Shown: positions 15,805 through 26,821, numbered from the stretch's first letter. The stretch: DNA of 64,000 bases from Candidatus Alistipes avicola (GCA_019118565.1 DWYR01000001.1:1-64000); one strand, 5' to 3'. Numbers and translations: made by a program. Notes: generated by a model not told the origin, from the letters alone.

Positions 15805-18800
15805 GTGACACACATCAGAAACATATACCGGGAGCTCGAAACCCGAATCCTGCTGACCGACGGTGGATTCGGCACCATGATCCAAGGTTACGGACTCGAC
15901 GAGGCAGCCTATCGGGGCGAACGTTTCGCCGCAAGCGAGACGCTGCTCAAGGGGTGCAACGACCTGCTCAACCTGACGCGTCCCGACATCGTGCGGGAGA
16001 TTCACGAAAAGTATCTACAGGCGGGCTCGGATGTCATCACCACCAACACGTTTAACGCCAATGCCATCTCGCTGGCCGACTACCGACTGGCGGAAGAGGC
16101 GTACGAGATCAACCGGGCCGGGGCACGGATCGCCCGCGCCATTGCGGACGAGTTTACGGCCCGCAATCCGCAAAAACCCCGTTTCGTCGGAGGTTCGATG
16201 GGCCCCACAAGCCATACGCTCTCGATGTCGGCCGACGTGGACAACCCCGGTGCCCGCGCCTTCACCTTCGAGCAGCTCTCGGAGGCCTACTACAACCAGG
16301 CACGCGGCCTGCTGGACGGCGGTGTCGATCTGTTCATACTCGAGACCTTTTTCGACGCGCTGAATGCCAAAGCGGCCATCTTCGCCATCCAGCGTCTCTT
16401 CGCCGAGCGGGGCATAAAACTCCCGATGATCGTATCGGGAACACTCACCTCATCGGGACGAACGCTGGCCGGACAGACGATCGAGGCCTTCTATACCTCC
16501 ATCACCCACGCCGAGCCGCTGGCCGTCAGCCTCAACTGTTCGTTCGGGGCAAAGGCGCTGCTGCCCTACCTCGAGCGGCTGGCCGCCGTGGCGGAATTCC
16601 GGGTGGCAGTCTATCCCAACGCAGGCCTTCCCAATGTCATGGGCGGCTACGACGAGACACCCGCAATGTTCGCGGCCGACCTGGAGGAGTATATGCGTCG
16701 CGGACTGGTCAATCTGGTCGGCGGCTGCTGCGGTACCACGCCGCAACATATCCTCGAACTCTCGAAGATCGTCGGCAAACACACCCCGCGTCCGTTGCCC
16801 CAACAACACCATATCACCTGTCTGAGCGGACTCGAACAACTCCGCATCGTTCCCGAGGCGAACTTCATCAACATCGGTGAGCGGACGAACGTGGCCGGAT
16901 CGGCCAAATTCGCCCGTCTGATCCGCGAACGGAACTACGAGGAGGCGCTCTCGGTAGCCCGTGCCCAGATCGAGGCTGGAGCGCAGATCGTGGATGTCTG
17001 CATGGACGACGGCCTGATCGACGGAGCGGCTACCATGCGCGACTTCCTCAACCTGATGGGATCGGAGCCCGAGATCGCAAAAGTTCCCGTCATGATCGAC
17101 TCCTCGAAATGGGAGGTGCTCGAGACGGGTCTCCGCGTCACACAGGGCAAGAGCATCGTCAACTCGATCTCGCTGAAAGAGGGCGAGGAGAGTTTCCTGC
17201 ACCGGGCACGGCTGATCCGCCGATACGGTGCGGCGGCCGTCGTGATGCTCTTCGACGAGCGGGGACAGGCCGACACCTTCGCCCGCAAGATCGAAGTGGC
17301 CGAAAGAGCCTACAAACTCCTCACCGGGGACGGATTCCCGGCCGAAGACATCATATTCGACCCCAACGTGCTGGCCGTCGCCACGGGCATCGAGGCACAC
17401 AACGCCTACGCCAAGGATTTCATCGAGGCCGTACGCTGGATCAAGGAACACCTTCCGCATGCCAAAATATCGGGCGGTGTAAGCAACCTCTCGTTCGCCT
17501 TCCGGGGCAACAACACGGTGCGCGAAGCGATGCACTCGGTCTTCCTCTACCACGCCATCCAGGCCGGTATGGATATGGCTATTGTCAACCCGCAGATGCT
17601 GCAGGTTTACAGCGACATCGAGCCGGAACTGCTCCAACGGGTCGAGGATGTGATCCTCTGCCGCCGCGACGATGCCGCCGAACGGCTCTCGGACTACGCC
17701 TCGCAACTCAAGGAGAGCGCAACCGCACAAACCCACCAGACGGATGCCTGGCGCTCGGATTCGCTCGAAAAGCGAATCGAGCGCGCCATGCTCAAGGGCA
17801 TCACCGACTACATCGAAGAGGATGCACTGGAGGGTTACCGCACGCTCGGATCGCCGCTCGAGGTGATCGACAAACTGCTGATGCCCGCCATGGAGGTAGT
17901 GGGCGACCTGTTCGGTCAGGGCAAGATGTTCCTGCCGCAGGTAGTCAAGACAGCCCGTGTCATGAAGAAGGCGGTCTCGGCGCTGACTCCTTATATCGAA
18001 CAAAAATCAGATGCCGAAGCCAAGAGTGCCGGCAAGATCCTCGTCGCCACGGTCAAGGGCGACGTACACGATATCGGAAAGAACATCGTCGCCGTCGTAA
18101 TGGCCTGCAACGGCTATACGATCCGCGACCTGGGCGTGATGGTCGAGTGCCCGCGCATCATCGACGAAGCGGTCGCCTGGGGGGCCGATGCCATCTGTCT
18201 GAGCGGTCTGATCACCCCGTCGCTCGAGGAGATGATCCACGTATGCGAGGAGCTCGAACGCCGGGGACTGAAGATCCCGGTGCTGATCGGCGGAGCCACC
18301 ACCTCGGATGTCCATACGGCTGTCAAGATCGCTCCGGTCTACTCCGGTGTGGTCATCCATGCCGACAACGCCAGCCGAAACAGCAAGATTCTGGCCGAGT
18401 TGCTCGGTCCGAACCGCGAGGCTTATATCGCCCGCGTCCGGCAGCAGCAGCAGGCTCTGCGCGACGAATACCTCCGCACAGAGGAGATGCGCACGATCCT
18501 GCCCATCGTCGAGGTACGCAAAATGCGCCGCAAGAAATCACCCGACCGGATTGTTGTTCCGGCCCACTCGGGACGCATTGTCTTCCCGGATGTCGATATC
18601 GCCGACGTAGAGCCGCTCATCGACTGGAACTTCTTTTTCCTCGGCTGGGGACTCAAGGGACGGGTTCCGGAGATCTTCGACCATCCGCAACACGGTGAGG
18701 AGGCTCGCAAACTCCGCGACGATGCCCAACGGTTGCTCGACCGGATCCGCGAAGAGAAGCTGCTCACGCTGCAGGGCGTAGCCGGTATTTTCGAGGCGGT

Positions 18801-19440
18801 CAGCCATGGCGACGACATCATCATAACAGATACGAAGGGGCGCAAGACAACGCTTCCGATGTTGCGCAACCAGGCTCCGGGCAAAGCTGATACCCCCCGC
18901 TGTCTGGCCGATCTGGTCGTGGACGAACGGGAGAAACGGAAAGACTACATCGGCTGTTTCGCCGTTACGGCCGGTGTCGGCCTGAAAGAGCTGGAGAAGA
19001 AGTTCCGCGACGAAGGAGACGACTACAACGCCATTCTGGCCAAGCTGCTGGCCGACCGTCTGACCGAGGCGTTAGCCCAGTGGGTACATATCTTCATCCG
19101 ACGGCAGATGTGGGGATACGAGACGGGGGAAGCCCCGACTCCTGCGCAGATCATCCGGGAGCAATATCGGGGCAAACGTATGGCCTTCGGCTATCCGGCC
19201 TGCCCGGACCACTCGCTCAAACGCGAAGTCTTCGACCTGCTCGCGGTCGAGAAGGTGAGCGGAATGAAACTGGGAGAGAACTTTATGATCTCGCCCGAGG
19301 AGGCTCTCTGCGGCCTGCTGTTCGCCGACGCCGAATACTTCTCGGTCGGCCGGATCGACACCAAACAGCTGCTCGACTACGCCAAACGCCGCAAGATGGA
19401 GGTGGATACAATCAAAAAACTGATACCGAACAACATATAA
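15805..19440 (+). CDS. metH: Cobalamin-dependent methionine synthase (1211 aa)
   Basis: Full-length modular MetH. The homocysteine-binding barrel has zinc ligands Cys245 (LNCSFG) and Cys308-Cys309 (GGCCGT). The methyltetrahydrofolate barrel (NIGERTNVAGS opening) is followed by the cobalamin cap and Rossmann module with DVHDIGKN, where His755 is the lower cobalt ligand. A C-terminal SAM-binding reactivation domain carries GYPACPDHS. The start is GTG (15805), there being no better in-frame ATG near the conserved LLTDGGFGTMIQ. Its stop overlaps the metF start by one base. Together they remethylate homocysteine using 5-methyl-THF. Confidence 0.97.
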   Translation: MTHIRNIYRELETRILLTDGGFGTMIQGYGLDEAAYRGERFAASETLLKGCNDLLNLTRPDIVREIHEKYLQAGSDVITTNTFNANAISLADYRLAEEAYEINRAGARIARAIADEFTARNPQKPRFVGGSMGPTSHTLSMSADVDNPGARAFTFEQLSEAYYNQARGLLDGGVDLFILETFFDALNAKAAIFAIQRLFAERGIKLPMIVSGTLTSSGRTLAGQTIEAFYTSITHAEPLAVSLNCSFGAKALLPYLERLAAVAEFRVAVYPNAGLPNVMGGYDETPAMFAADLEEYMRRGLVNLVGGCCGTTPQHILELSKIVGKHTPRPLPQQHHITCLSGLEQLRIVPEANFINIGERTNVAGSAKFARLIRERNYEEALSVARAQIEAGAQIVDVCMDDGLIDGAATMRDFLNLMGSEPEIAKVPVMIDSSKWEVLETGLRVTQGKSIVNSISLKEGEESFLHRARLIRRYGAAAVVMLFDERGQADTFARKIEVAERAYKLLTGDGFPAEDIIFDPNVLAVATGIEAHNAYAKDFIEAVRWIKEHLPHAKISGGVSNLSFAFRGNNTVREAMHSVFLYHAIQAGMDMAIVNPQMLQVYSDIEPELLQRVEDVILCRRDDAAERLSDYASQLKESATAQTHQTDAWRSDSLEKRIERAMLKGITDYIEEDALEGYRTLGSPLEVIDKLLMPAMEVVGDLFGQGKMFLPQVVKTARVMKKAVSALTPYIEQKSDAEAKSAGKILVATVKGDVHDIGKNIVAVVMACNGYTIRDLGVMVECPRIIDEAVAWGADAICLSGLITPSLEEMIHVCEELERRGLKIPVLIGGATTSDVHTAVKIAPVYSGVVIHADNASRNSKILAELLGPNREAYIARVRQQQQALRDEYLRTEEMRTILPIVEVRKMRRKKSPDRIVVPAHSGRIVFPDVDIADVEPLIDWNFFFLGWGLKGRVPEIFDHPQHGEEARKLRDDAQRLLDRIREEKLLTLQGVAGIFEAVSHGDDIIITDTKGRKTTLPMLRNQAPGKADTPRCLADLVVDEREKRKDYIGCFAVTAGVGLKELEKKFRDEGDDYNAILAKLLADRLTEALAQWVHIFIRRQMWGYETGEAPTPAQIIREQYRGKRMAFGYPACPDHSLKREVFDLLAVEKVSGMKLGENFMISPEEALCGLLFADAEYFSVGRIDTKQLLDYAKRRKMEVDTIKKLIPNNI

Positions 19441-20405
19441 TGAACATTACAGACATCATACAGGGAGCGCTGGCCTCGAAGACAACCCGATTCGCCTTCG
19501 AGCTGCTGCCGCCGCTCAAGGGCGACGGGACGCGCAGCGTCTTTTCGGCGATCGACCCGCTCATGGAGTTCAACCCGGCCTATATCAACGTCACCTTCCA
19601 CCGCGAGACGCTCAAGGAGGACATCCATCCCGACGGAAGCCGTGAGTGGCACATCATGCGCCGCCGTCCGGGAACGGTCGGCATCTCGGCCGCCATCCGT
19701 CGCAAATACGACGTGGAGGTGGTTCCGCATCTGATCTGCGGCGGATGGTCCAAATACGACATCGAGGATTCGTTGATCGATATGGATTTCCTGGGATTGC
19801 ACAACGTACTGGCCCTGCGGGGAGACAAGCGGAAGAACGAAACGAAATTCGTTCCCTACGCCCAGGGACACGCCCATGCTGCGGACCTGGTGCGACAGAT
19901 TCAGGCCATGAACCGGGGCGAGTTCATCGACGGCGAGGTTCCCGACTGCCACCATTCGAAATTCTCGGTGGGAGTTGCCGGGTATCCCGAAAAGCACTTC
20001 GAAGCCCCCGATGCCGAAAGCGACCTGCACTACCTCAAGGAAAAGGTGGATGCCGGAGCTGACTACATCGTCACGCAGATGTTCTTCGACAACGCCAAAT
20101 ATTTCGACTTCGTGGAGCGCTGCCGCCGCATCGGAATTACCGTTCCGATCATTCCCGGCATCAAACCGATCTCCATGCCCAGGCACCTGCACATCCTGCC
20201 CCAGACCTTCTGCATCAGCCTGCCGGAACCGCTCCGTAAGGCCATCGAAGATTGCGGGGAAGATACACAGGCTGTCCGGGAGGTGGGCATCGAATGGGCC
20301 ATTGCCCAAGGCAAGGAGCTGAAAGCTGCCGGGGTGCCCATCATCCACTTCTACACGATGGGACGCACGGACAACATCCGCAAAATAGCTTCGAACGTTT
20401 TTTAA
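19440..20405 (+). CDS. metF: 5,10-methylenetetrahydrofolate reductase (321 aa)
   Basis: Flavoprotein that makes 5-methyl-THF, the methyl donor for MetH. Visible features are FAFELLPPLKGDG at the N-terminus (substrate Glu), the YINVTFHRE strand, the NVLALRGDKR FAD segment, VAGYPEKHFEAP, TQMFFDNAKYF and IPGIKPIS. ATG 19440 shares its A with the last base of the metH stop (TAATG), indicating coupled translation; the longer upstream frame lies entirely inside metH. About 10% longer than the E. coli enzyme, with the extra residues mainly in loops. Confidence 0.95.
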   Translation: MNITDIIQGALASKTTRFAFELLPPLKGDGTRSVFSAIDPLMEFNPAYINVTFHRETLKEDIHPDGSREWHIMRRRPGTVGISAAIRRKYDVEVVPHLICGGWSKYDIEDSLIDMDFLGLHNVLALRGDKRKNETKFVPYAQGHAHAADLVRQIQAMNRGEFIDGEVPDCHHSKFSVGVAGYPEKHFEAPDAESDLHYLKEKVDAGADYIVTQMFFDNAKYFDFVERCRRIGITVPIIPGIKPISMPRHLHILPQTFCISLPEPLRKAIEDCGEDTQAVREVGIEWAIAQGKELKAAGVPIIHFYTMGRTDNIRKIASNVF

Positions 20406-20419
20406 ATACACAACAAACC

Positions 20420-21526
20420 ATGATGACACCTGTCGAACTGCGCCGCCACCTGCACCGCCACCCCGAACTTTCGTTCCGGGAAGAGCAGACCGCCCGTTTT
20501 CTCAGCTCGGCGCTCGATGCAGCGGGCATTCCGAACCGACGGATCGCCAAGACCGGCGTGCTGGCCCGCATCGAAGGACGCGGGGACCTTTCGCAGGCGG
20601 TCGTGCTGCGGGCCGACATCGATGCTCTTCCGATCCGTGAGGAGGCCGACGTAGCCTGGCGTTCGGAGCAGGAGGGAGTGATGCACGCCTGCGGCCACGA
20701 TCTGCATACGGCCGTCGTATACGGTGCCCTGCTCCGTCTTGCCGCCGACCGCAACTTCGAAGGGACCCTGTTTGGCCTCTTTCAACCGGGCGAGGAGGTG
20801 AATCCCGGTGGAGCCTCGCTGGTGCTGGCCGAAAATCCGTTCGACGGCTACACCGTCAGGGCTGTCATCGGTGAACACGTCGAACCGACTCTTGCGACGG
20901 GGACGCTCGGCTTCCGGGGCGGGAAATATATGGCCTCGAACGACGAGTTGCGTCTCTACCTCACGGGAAAAGGAGGACACGGAGCCATGCGTGCAGATCA
21001 TCAGGATACGGTCAGCGCAGCGGCTCAGTTGATTCTCCGCCTCACGGGGCTCAACACCCCGGATCGGATCCTCTCCATCGGCAAGGTGGAGGCCCCGGGA
21101 GCAACCAACGTCATCCCCGACCGCGTCTATCTGGAGGGGACGATGCGTACCTTCAATGAGGAGGAACGCACGGCTTCGAAACAAGAGATTGAACGGCTTG
21201 CCCGCGAAAACGACGCGGCATACGGCGTTCAGACACAGGTACACTTCACTCCGGGCTATCCCTGTGTGGTAAACAACGAGGTGCTGACCCGTCGAGCCAT
21301 TGAACTGGCCGAGCAGGAGCAGATTCCATTCCGTATGCTGCCCCTGCGCCCCACCTCGGAGGATTTCGGCTTCTACGGCACACACTATCCCGCACTCTTT
21401 TATCGTTTAGGAGTCGGAGAGTCTGCCGGAAGACTCCATACCTCTACCTTCAACCCCGACGAGAGGGCCATCGAAACCGGCATCCGGTTCATGAGCCTAC
21501 TCGCCCTCAAATGCTTCGAATCATGA
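20420..21526 (+). CDS. M20D-family amidohydrolase / peptidase (368 aa)
   Basis: Metal-dependent amidohydrolase of the hippurate hydrolase / IAA-amino acid hydrolase / N-acetyl-diaminopimelate deacetylase group. Metal ligands are visible in HACGHDLHTA (Cys and two His), in the GEEVNPGGA glutamate pair and in EHVEP. The dimerisation lid (~175-290) begins around FRGGKYMASNDE and carries GGHGAMR. The start is the first of two adjacent ATGs, 14 bases after metF; the end overlaps the rnr start by four bases. Substrate cannot be assigned; acyl-amino acids are most likely. Confidence 0.88.
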   Translation: MMTPVELRRHLHRHPELSFREEQTARFLSSALDAAGIPNRRIAKTGVLARIEGRGDLSQAVVLRADIDALPIREEADVAWRSEQEGVMHACGHDLHTAVVYGALLRLAADRNFEGTLFGLFQPGEEVNPGGASLVLAENPFDGYTVRAVIGEHVEPTLATGTLGFRGGKYMASNDELRLYLTGKGGHGAMRADHQDTVSAAAQLILRLTGLNTPDRILSIGKVEAPGATNVIPDRVYLEGTMRTFNEEERTASKQEIERLARENDAAYGVQTQVHFTPGYPCVVNNEVLTRRAIELAEQEQIPFRMLPLRPTSEDFGFYGTHYPALFYRLGVGESAGRLHTSTFNPDERAIETGIRFMSLLALKCFES

Positions 21527-23832
21527 GCAAGAAAGATCAGAATCAGCAGAAAATGGCGACGATTCCCGATCGTTCGTCCCTGATAATAAATCTATTCCGG
21601 GAATTCCCCGACAACAAGTTCTCGCTCAAGCACCTGGCATCCGCATCGGGCGGTGCGACCAAGGAGGGGCGCTGGCGCACGCAGGAGATCGTACGCGAAC
21701 TGCTCGCCGAAGGGACCATCGAGGAGGCCGGACGGGACAAATACCGCCTCAGCCGACGGGAACGCCCCCACATGGTGGGTATCGTCGATATGATCTCGAC
21801 GGGTGCCATGTACATCAAATCGGACGAAGTGGAGAACGATGTCTATGTGAGCCAACGCAATTCGGCCAATGCCCTGAACGGCGACAAGGTGGAGTTCGTC
21901 ATCACACGCCACTCGCGCCACGGTTCGCTCGAGGGTGAAATCACCCGAATCATTGAGCGCAGCCGCAAACCCTATGTGGGTATTGCCCAGGTGAGCGACC
22001 ACTATATCTTCGTCAAGATGGACCCGCGCCGTCTGCCGATGGATGTCTATCTGGCCAAGAAAGAGAACGAAACGATCGAGGACGGCGACAAGGTCGTGAT
22101 CCGCATCACGGACTGGCCGCTCGGTTCGAAAAGTCCTTCGGGCGAACTGATCGAGGTACTCGGCAAGGCCGGTGAGAACAACACCGAGATGCACGCCATC
22201 CTGGCTGAATATGGACTCCCCTATCACTTCGAAAAGAATGTCGAGGATGCCGCAGAGAAGATCCCCTCAGAGATCACCAAGCAGGATTATGCCGAGCGTC
22301 GTGATATGCGCAAAGTTACGACCTTCACGATCGACCCGGCCGATGCCAAGGACTTCGACGATGCCCTTTCGATCCGCAAGATCAAGGAGGGTGTCTGGGA
22401 GGTTGGTATCCACATCGCCGACGTTACACACTATGTAAAACCGCGTTCGGTCATCGACAACGAGGCCGAAGAGCGTGGCACATCGGTCTATCTGGTCGAC
22501 CGGACCATTCCGATGCTCCCCGAAAAGTTGAGTAACGAACTCTGCTCGCTCCGGCCGCATGAAGAGAAACTCTGCTTCTCGGCTATCTTCAACCTGAACG
22601 AAAACGCCGAGATTCTCGAGGAGTGGTTCGGACGTACAGTCATCTACTCCGACCGCCGTTTCACCTACGAAGAGGCGCAGCAGGTTATCGAGACCGGGCA
22701 GGGCGATCTTGCCGAAGAGATCCTGACGCTGAACAAACTGGCGCAAACGATGCGCCGGGAGCGTTTCCGCAACGGAGCCGTCAGCTTCCAGCGCGAGGAG
22801 GCCAAGTTCAAGCTCGATGCTGAAGGCAAGCCGCTGGGAGTCTACTTCAAGGAGCAGAAAGAGGCCAACCAGCTGATCGAGGAGTTTATGCTGCTGGCCA
22901 ACAAACGGGTGGCCGAATTCTGCGGCCGGCGCAAACAGAACGGACGCACCGTACAGCGAACGATGGTCTATCGCGTGCACGACTCCCCGGACGAGGAGAA
23001 ACTCGACAAGTTCCGCACCTTCGTCCTCCGTTTCGGCTACGTCTTCAAGGCGCAGAAGGGACGGGCCGTTGCAAAGGAGATCAACCAGCTGCTCGGCGAA
23101 GTCAAGGGGCGTTTCGAGGAGAACGTCATCTCGAACCTGGCCGTACGCTCGATGGCCAAAGCCTTCTACTCGACCGACAACATCGGCCACTACGGACTGG
23201 CCTTCCCCTACTACACGCACTTCACCTCACCGATCCGCCGCTATCCGGACATGATGGTCCACCGCCTGCTGGCCCGTTACCTCGAAGGCGGCCGCTCAGC
23301 CGACCGGAACACCTATGAAAAGTTATGCGAACACGCCTCCGAACGGGAACTCGTGGCTGCCGAAGCCGAACGCGCCTCGATCAAATACAAGATGGTCGAA
23401 TTCATGCTGGACAAGATCGGACAGACGTTCGAAGGACACATATCGGGTATGAACGACTGGGGTATATATGTCGAGCTGGACGACACCCATATCGAGGGTA
23501 TGATTCCGCTGCGCGACCTGCAGGACGACTTCTACCAGTTCGACGAGAACCGGTACGAAGTATACGGACACCGGTCCAAAAATGTCTTCACCTTAGGGGA
23601 TGCCGTCCGGATTCGGGTTAAACGGACCGACCTGCAAAAACGGCAGCTCGACTTCGAACTGGTACAACACGGTGACCGCTATTTCGAACCTAGCGATCCG
23701 GCTTCAGAGTCAAGCAACATACGGAAGCCATCCGGCGTTTCGAAAAAGGAGGAGAAGAAATCCCGTAAGAACAAGAAAAAGAAGGAGGATCGTTCTTCCA
23801 AATCGAAAAAGAAGAAGAGATCAAAACGATAA
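21523..23832 (+). CDS. rnr: Ribonuclease R (769 aa)
   Basis: Processive 3'-5' exoribonuclease able to unwind structured RNA. It has an N-terminal winged-helix (~15-80), two cold-shock OB folds, the RNB catalytic domain with DAKDFDD at 274-280, and a C-terminal S1 domain (GHISGMNDWGIYVELDD). A highly basic Lys/Ser tail at the very end probably binds RNA. ATG 21523 sits in an ATGA overlap with the preceding stop and is preferred over ATG 21511. It is last in the operon, closed by a strong terminator. Confidence 0.95.
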   Translation: MSKKDQNQQKMATIPDRSSLIINLFREFPDNKFSLKHLASASGGATKEGRWRTQEIVRELLAEGTIEEAGRDKYRLSRRERPHMVGIVDMISTGAMYIKSDEVENDVYVSQRNSANALNGDKVEFVITRHSRHGSLEGEITRIIERSRKPYVGIAQVSDHYIFVKMDPRRLPMDVYLAKKENETIEDGDKVVIRITDWPLGSKSPSGELIEVLGKAGENNTEMHAILAEYGLPYHFEKNVEDAAEKIPSEITKQDYAERRDMRKVTTFTIDPADAKDFDDALSIRKIKEGVWEVGIHIADVTHYVKPRSVIDNEAEERGTSVYLVDRTIPMLPEKLSNELCSLRPHEEKLCFSAIFNLNENAEILEEWFGRTVIYSDRRFTYEEAQQVIETGQGDLAEEILTLNKLAQTMRRERFRNGAVSFQREEAKFKLDAEGKPLGVYFKEQKEANQLIEEFMLLANKRVAEFCGRRKQNGRTVQRTMVYRVHDSPDEEKLDKFRTFVLRFGYVFKAQKGRAVAKEINQLLGEVKGRFEENVISNLAVRSMAKAFYSTDNIGHYGLAFPYYTHFTSPIRRYPDMMVHRLLARYLEGGRSADRNTYEKLCEHASERELVAAEAERASIKYKMVEFMLDKIGQTFEGHISGMNDWGIYVELDDTHIEGMIPLRDLQDDFYQFDENRYEVYGHRSKNVFTLGDAVRIRVKRTDLQKRQLDFELVQHGDRYFEPSDPASESSNIRKPSGVSKKEEKKSRKNKKKKEDRSSKSKKKKRSKR

Positions 23833-23848
23833 ATTCCGCAACAAATGA

Positions 23849-23883
23849 AGAGCCGGATCCTCAAAGGATCCGGCTCTCTTTTT
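23849..23883. terminator. Strong rho-independent terminator after rnr
   Basis: 12-bp perfect stem (23849-23860 with 23866-23877), 5-base loop and then CTTTTTT on the plus strand. It lies between convergent rnr and the end of the V-type ATPase operon. Confidence 0.9.
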
Positions 23884-23907
23884 AGACTCCGTAACACGGA
23901 GAATCTG

Positions 23908-24375
<468 letters not shown>

Positions 24376-24389
24376 TTAATTATTGATTA

Positions 24390-26216
24390 TTATTTGTTTG
24401 ATTCATTTTTTAACGGGGTGAATACCCGATTCGACGCCTCGAATCCTGCATTCTTGTAGAACTCCACGAAGGTCAGACGCAACGGATGCACGAACGACGA
24501 GAGGACACACATGAACAGGTTGATACCGTGTCCCAACAGGAGGATGATCAACATCACAAGCTGCTTGACAACCGGAATATCGGGGCTCATACCAACAGCC
24601 AACTGGTTAAATACCATCGCCAGAATACCGCCCGACAAACCGATCGCAAACAGACGGATGTACGACAACAGGTCACCGACCAGTCCCGAAACATTATTGT
24701 AGGTATTCCAAAGACCCAGTCCGAAGTTTACAAACGGGTTCTTACCCGGCGAGTTGAAGAAGAGCATCAACACCAGTCCGAGGCACAGGACAACCAGATA
24801 GGGTACAGAACTGAAGGAGAATCCCATCCGCTCCGGCAACAGGTAGGCTGACGCCGAGCCGACCAATACGATAATCCAACCGATCTGTGCCAGCGCATAC
24901 TTGAATCCGAAACTGCGGGCCGTCACAAAAGCGTTGATCATCATGGCGAAAACCACTTGAATGGCTCCCAGTACGATCGAGAGCGGGAAGAGGATGTTCG
25001 GGGTCAGCAAATAGTCGCGAAGGTTTCCAAGCCACTCCCACTGAGCCATCTGAAGTCCGAAGAAGGATCCGGACAACAGACCGAACACCATACCGGACCC
25101 ACCACAAAGCATCGTCAACTGTCCGATCTCCTTCATGGCCATGCTGCCCTTCTTCTTGCCCATGATCGTCGCAAACAGACCGCCCAACAGAATCAACAGG
25201 CCGTAACCGCCCTCTGCCAGACAGAATCCGAAGAAGATCATATAGAACGGCGCGAAGAATCGCGTCAGGTCGATCGTACCGTATTTCGGCATCGCATACA
25301 TGGCTCCGATCACCTCGAACAGATGTGCGAACGGACGGTTACGAAGTTTTACCGGGGTATCATCCTCCGGTGTCGGGTCGCTCTTGATATAGAGTACATC
25401 GGGATATTCGGTCAGCAGGGCATCCACCTTCTCGGATTCGGCCGCCTCGGCCCATCCCTCCAGAATGAGAAGTGAACCGTCCGCCTCGGATTGTGCCGTG
25501 CTGTTCACCCGGATCTCCTCCAGGCGGCGCGACAACTCCGCTCCATGCTGCCGGATGGCATCCAGCGAAAGGGCTGCCCGCGAGAACTCCTTATCCAACT
25601 CCGAAAGTCGGGTACGAGCCTGCTCGATCTGTTGCTCCGCCTGGCGATAGTCCATCGTCGGAGCCTTCACCTCCTGGGCATCGAGCACGATCTCCTCGTC
25701 GGGGTGGGTTACCACCACGAAATAGTTGTTGGCCTCGCCCTCGCTGATCAACTCGATCGTATAACGCTCCGACCACCCTTCGATCTCCCGCTCGTAAACC
25801 GAACGGTTGGTGAAGAAGTAACGGAGAAGAATTCCCTTTTCGGTCAACTTGCGCAGCGTCTCGACCGAAAACTCGCCCCACGGGCGCAACTCGTCGGCCG
25901 TCTTCTGCAACCGGGTGATTTCATTCTGCAAGGCTGTTGCCTGCTGCTGAGCCGCCGTATAGTGCTCGAAAGCCTCTTCTCCCGTAGCAAACGGAGCGAC
26001 GGAAGAGGTAAATCGCTCGCTTTCGCGGAACGATTTCAGCGCCTGAACCGCCTTGGTGTGATTCTCGATCGAAAGCAGCAACTGACGGTCTTCATCCGTC
26101 GGGTCCCAACCGGTCGTCGTTATATCCACCAAACCCAGCTCACGCAGCCGCTCGATAAAGTCATGACTCTGCCCTGCGTAGAGGACCAAGTCGTATTTCG
26201 ACATCTTCGCAATCAT
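24390..26216 (-). CDS. V-type ATPase subunit I (a-subunit, 608 aa)
   Basis: Stator membrane subunit that provides the ion half-channels beside the K ring. The N-terminal half (~1-330) is soluble with coiled-coil stretches. The C-terminal half has about seven to eight membrane helices, including the SYIRLFAIGLSGG helix that carries the conserved arginine facing the ring. ATG 26216 overlaps the stop of subunit D in an ATGA, supporting this start over the Met four codons on. Length is near the short end of the family. Confidence 0.92.
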   Translation of the reverse strand: MIAKMSKYDLVLYAGQSHDFIERLRELGLVDITTTGWDPTDEDRQLLLSIENHTKAVQALKSFRESERFTSSVAPFATGEEAFEHYTAAQQQATALQNEITRLQKTADELRPWGEFSVETLRKLTEKGILLRYFFTNRSVYEREIEGWSERYTIELISEGEANNYFVVVTHPDEEIVLDAQEVKAPTMDYRQAEQQIEQARTRLSELDKEFSRAALSLDAIRQHGAELSRRLEEIRVNSTAQSEADGSLLILEGWAEAAESEKVDALLTEYPDVLYIKSDPTPEDDTPVKLRNRPFAHLFEVIGAMYAMPKYGTIDLTRFFAPFYMIFFGFCLAEGGYGLLILLGGLFATIMGKKKGSMAMKEIGQLTMLCGGSGMVFGLLSGSFFGLQMAQWEWLGNLRDYLLTPNILFPLSIVLGAIQVVFAMMINAFVTARSFGFKYALAQIGWIIVLVGSASAYLLPERMGFSFSSVPYLVVLCLGLVLMLFFNSPGKNPFVNFGLGLWNTYNNVSGLVGDLLSYIRLFAIGLSGGILAMVFNQLAVGMSPDIPVVKQLVMLIILLLGHGINLFMCVLSSFVHPLRLTFVEFYKNAGFEASNRVFTPLKNESNK

Positions 26217-26821
26217 AACATGGCGCCCTCCCCGGCTTGCTGTTGTTTGTTTTTCACGATCTTCTGGGCAGATTTCGAAAGGTTCTCCTCATCCTCCATG
26301 AAGCGTTTGATCTTACGTATGGCATCCTCATATCCGGGAATCTGTACCTTCTCGTAGAGGTTTACCTTCTGAGTGGTTTTGCGTCGCGCGAAATCGAGCA
26401 ACTCCATCTTGCGGTTATACACTTCGTATTCAATTCCCAGACGCGCCAGGCGTTTGAGAATATCGACCCCGTCGGCGAACCATACGGGCGTCGAAAAGAG
26501 GTCGTACTCCTTCTCCTCGAAGCGAATCTCATGCAACACCGGGGTGTGAACACCCGCAATCTTCTGAGTCGCAAGCTCGACATCGGCGATACGCAACAGG
26601 TCTGCATCGAACTCTCCCCACAAGGATACCATGTAGTCGTACTGCGCCATGAGCGCGTCGTACTGCCGACGGAAATCCTGTGCGGAGTCCTTCGCCTTCT
26701 TCACCTCGGAACGCAGGGCCGACTCCTTACTCTTGATGGTAGGGAGGGCCTTCTGTCGCATTTTCAGCTGCTTCCCGAGTTCGCCCAGCGAAGTTTTGTT
26801 ATATTGAAACTTGATTGCCAT
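26213..26821 (-). CDS. V-type ATPase subunit D (central stalk, 202 aa)
   Basis: Rotor shaft inside the A3B3 head, equivalent to gamma in F-ATPases. The N-terminal segment (FQYNKTSLGELGKQLKM) and C-terminal helix make the long antiparallel coiled coil expected of NtpD-type subunits, with a short globular middle section. It lies 90 bases downstream of subunit B and overlaps subunit I by four bases. Sequence conservation is modest, but position, length and coiled-coil pattern fit well. Confidence 0.85.
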   Translation of the reverse strand: MAIKFQYNKTSLGELGKQLKMRQKALPTIKSKESALRSEVKKAKDSAQDFRRQYDALMAQYDYMVSLWGEFDADLLRIADVELATQKIAGVHTPVLHEIRFEEKEYDLFSTPVWFADGVDILKRLARLGIEYEVYNRKMELLDFARRKTTQKVNLYEKVQIPGYEDAIRKIKRFMEDEENLSKSAQKIVKNKQQQAGEGAML

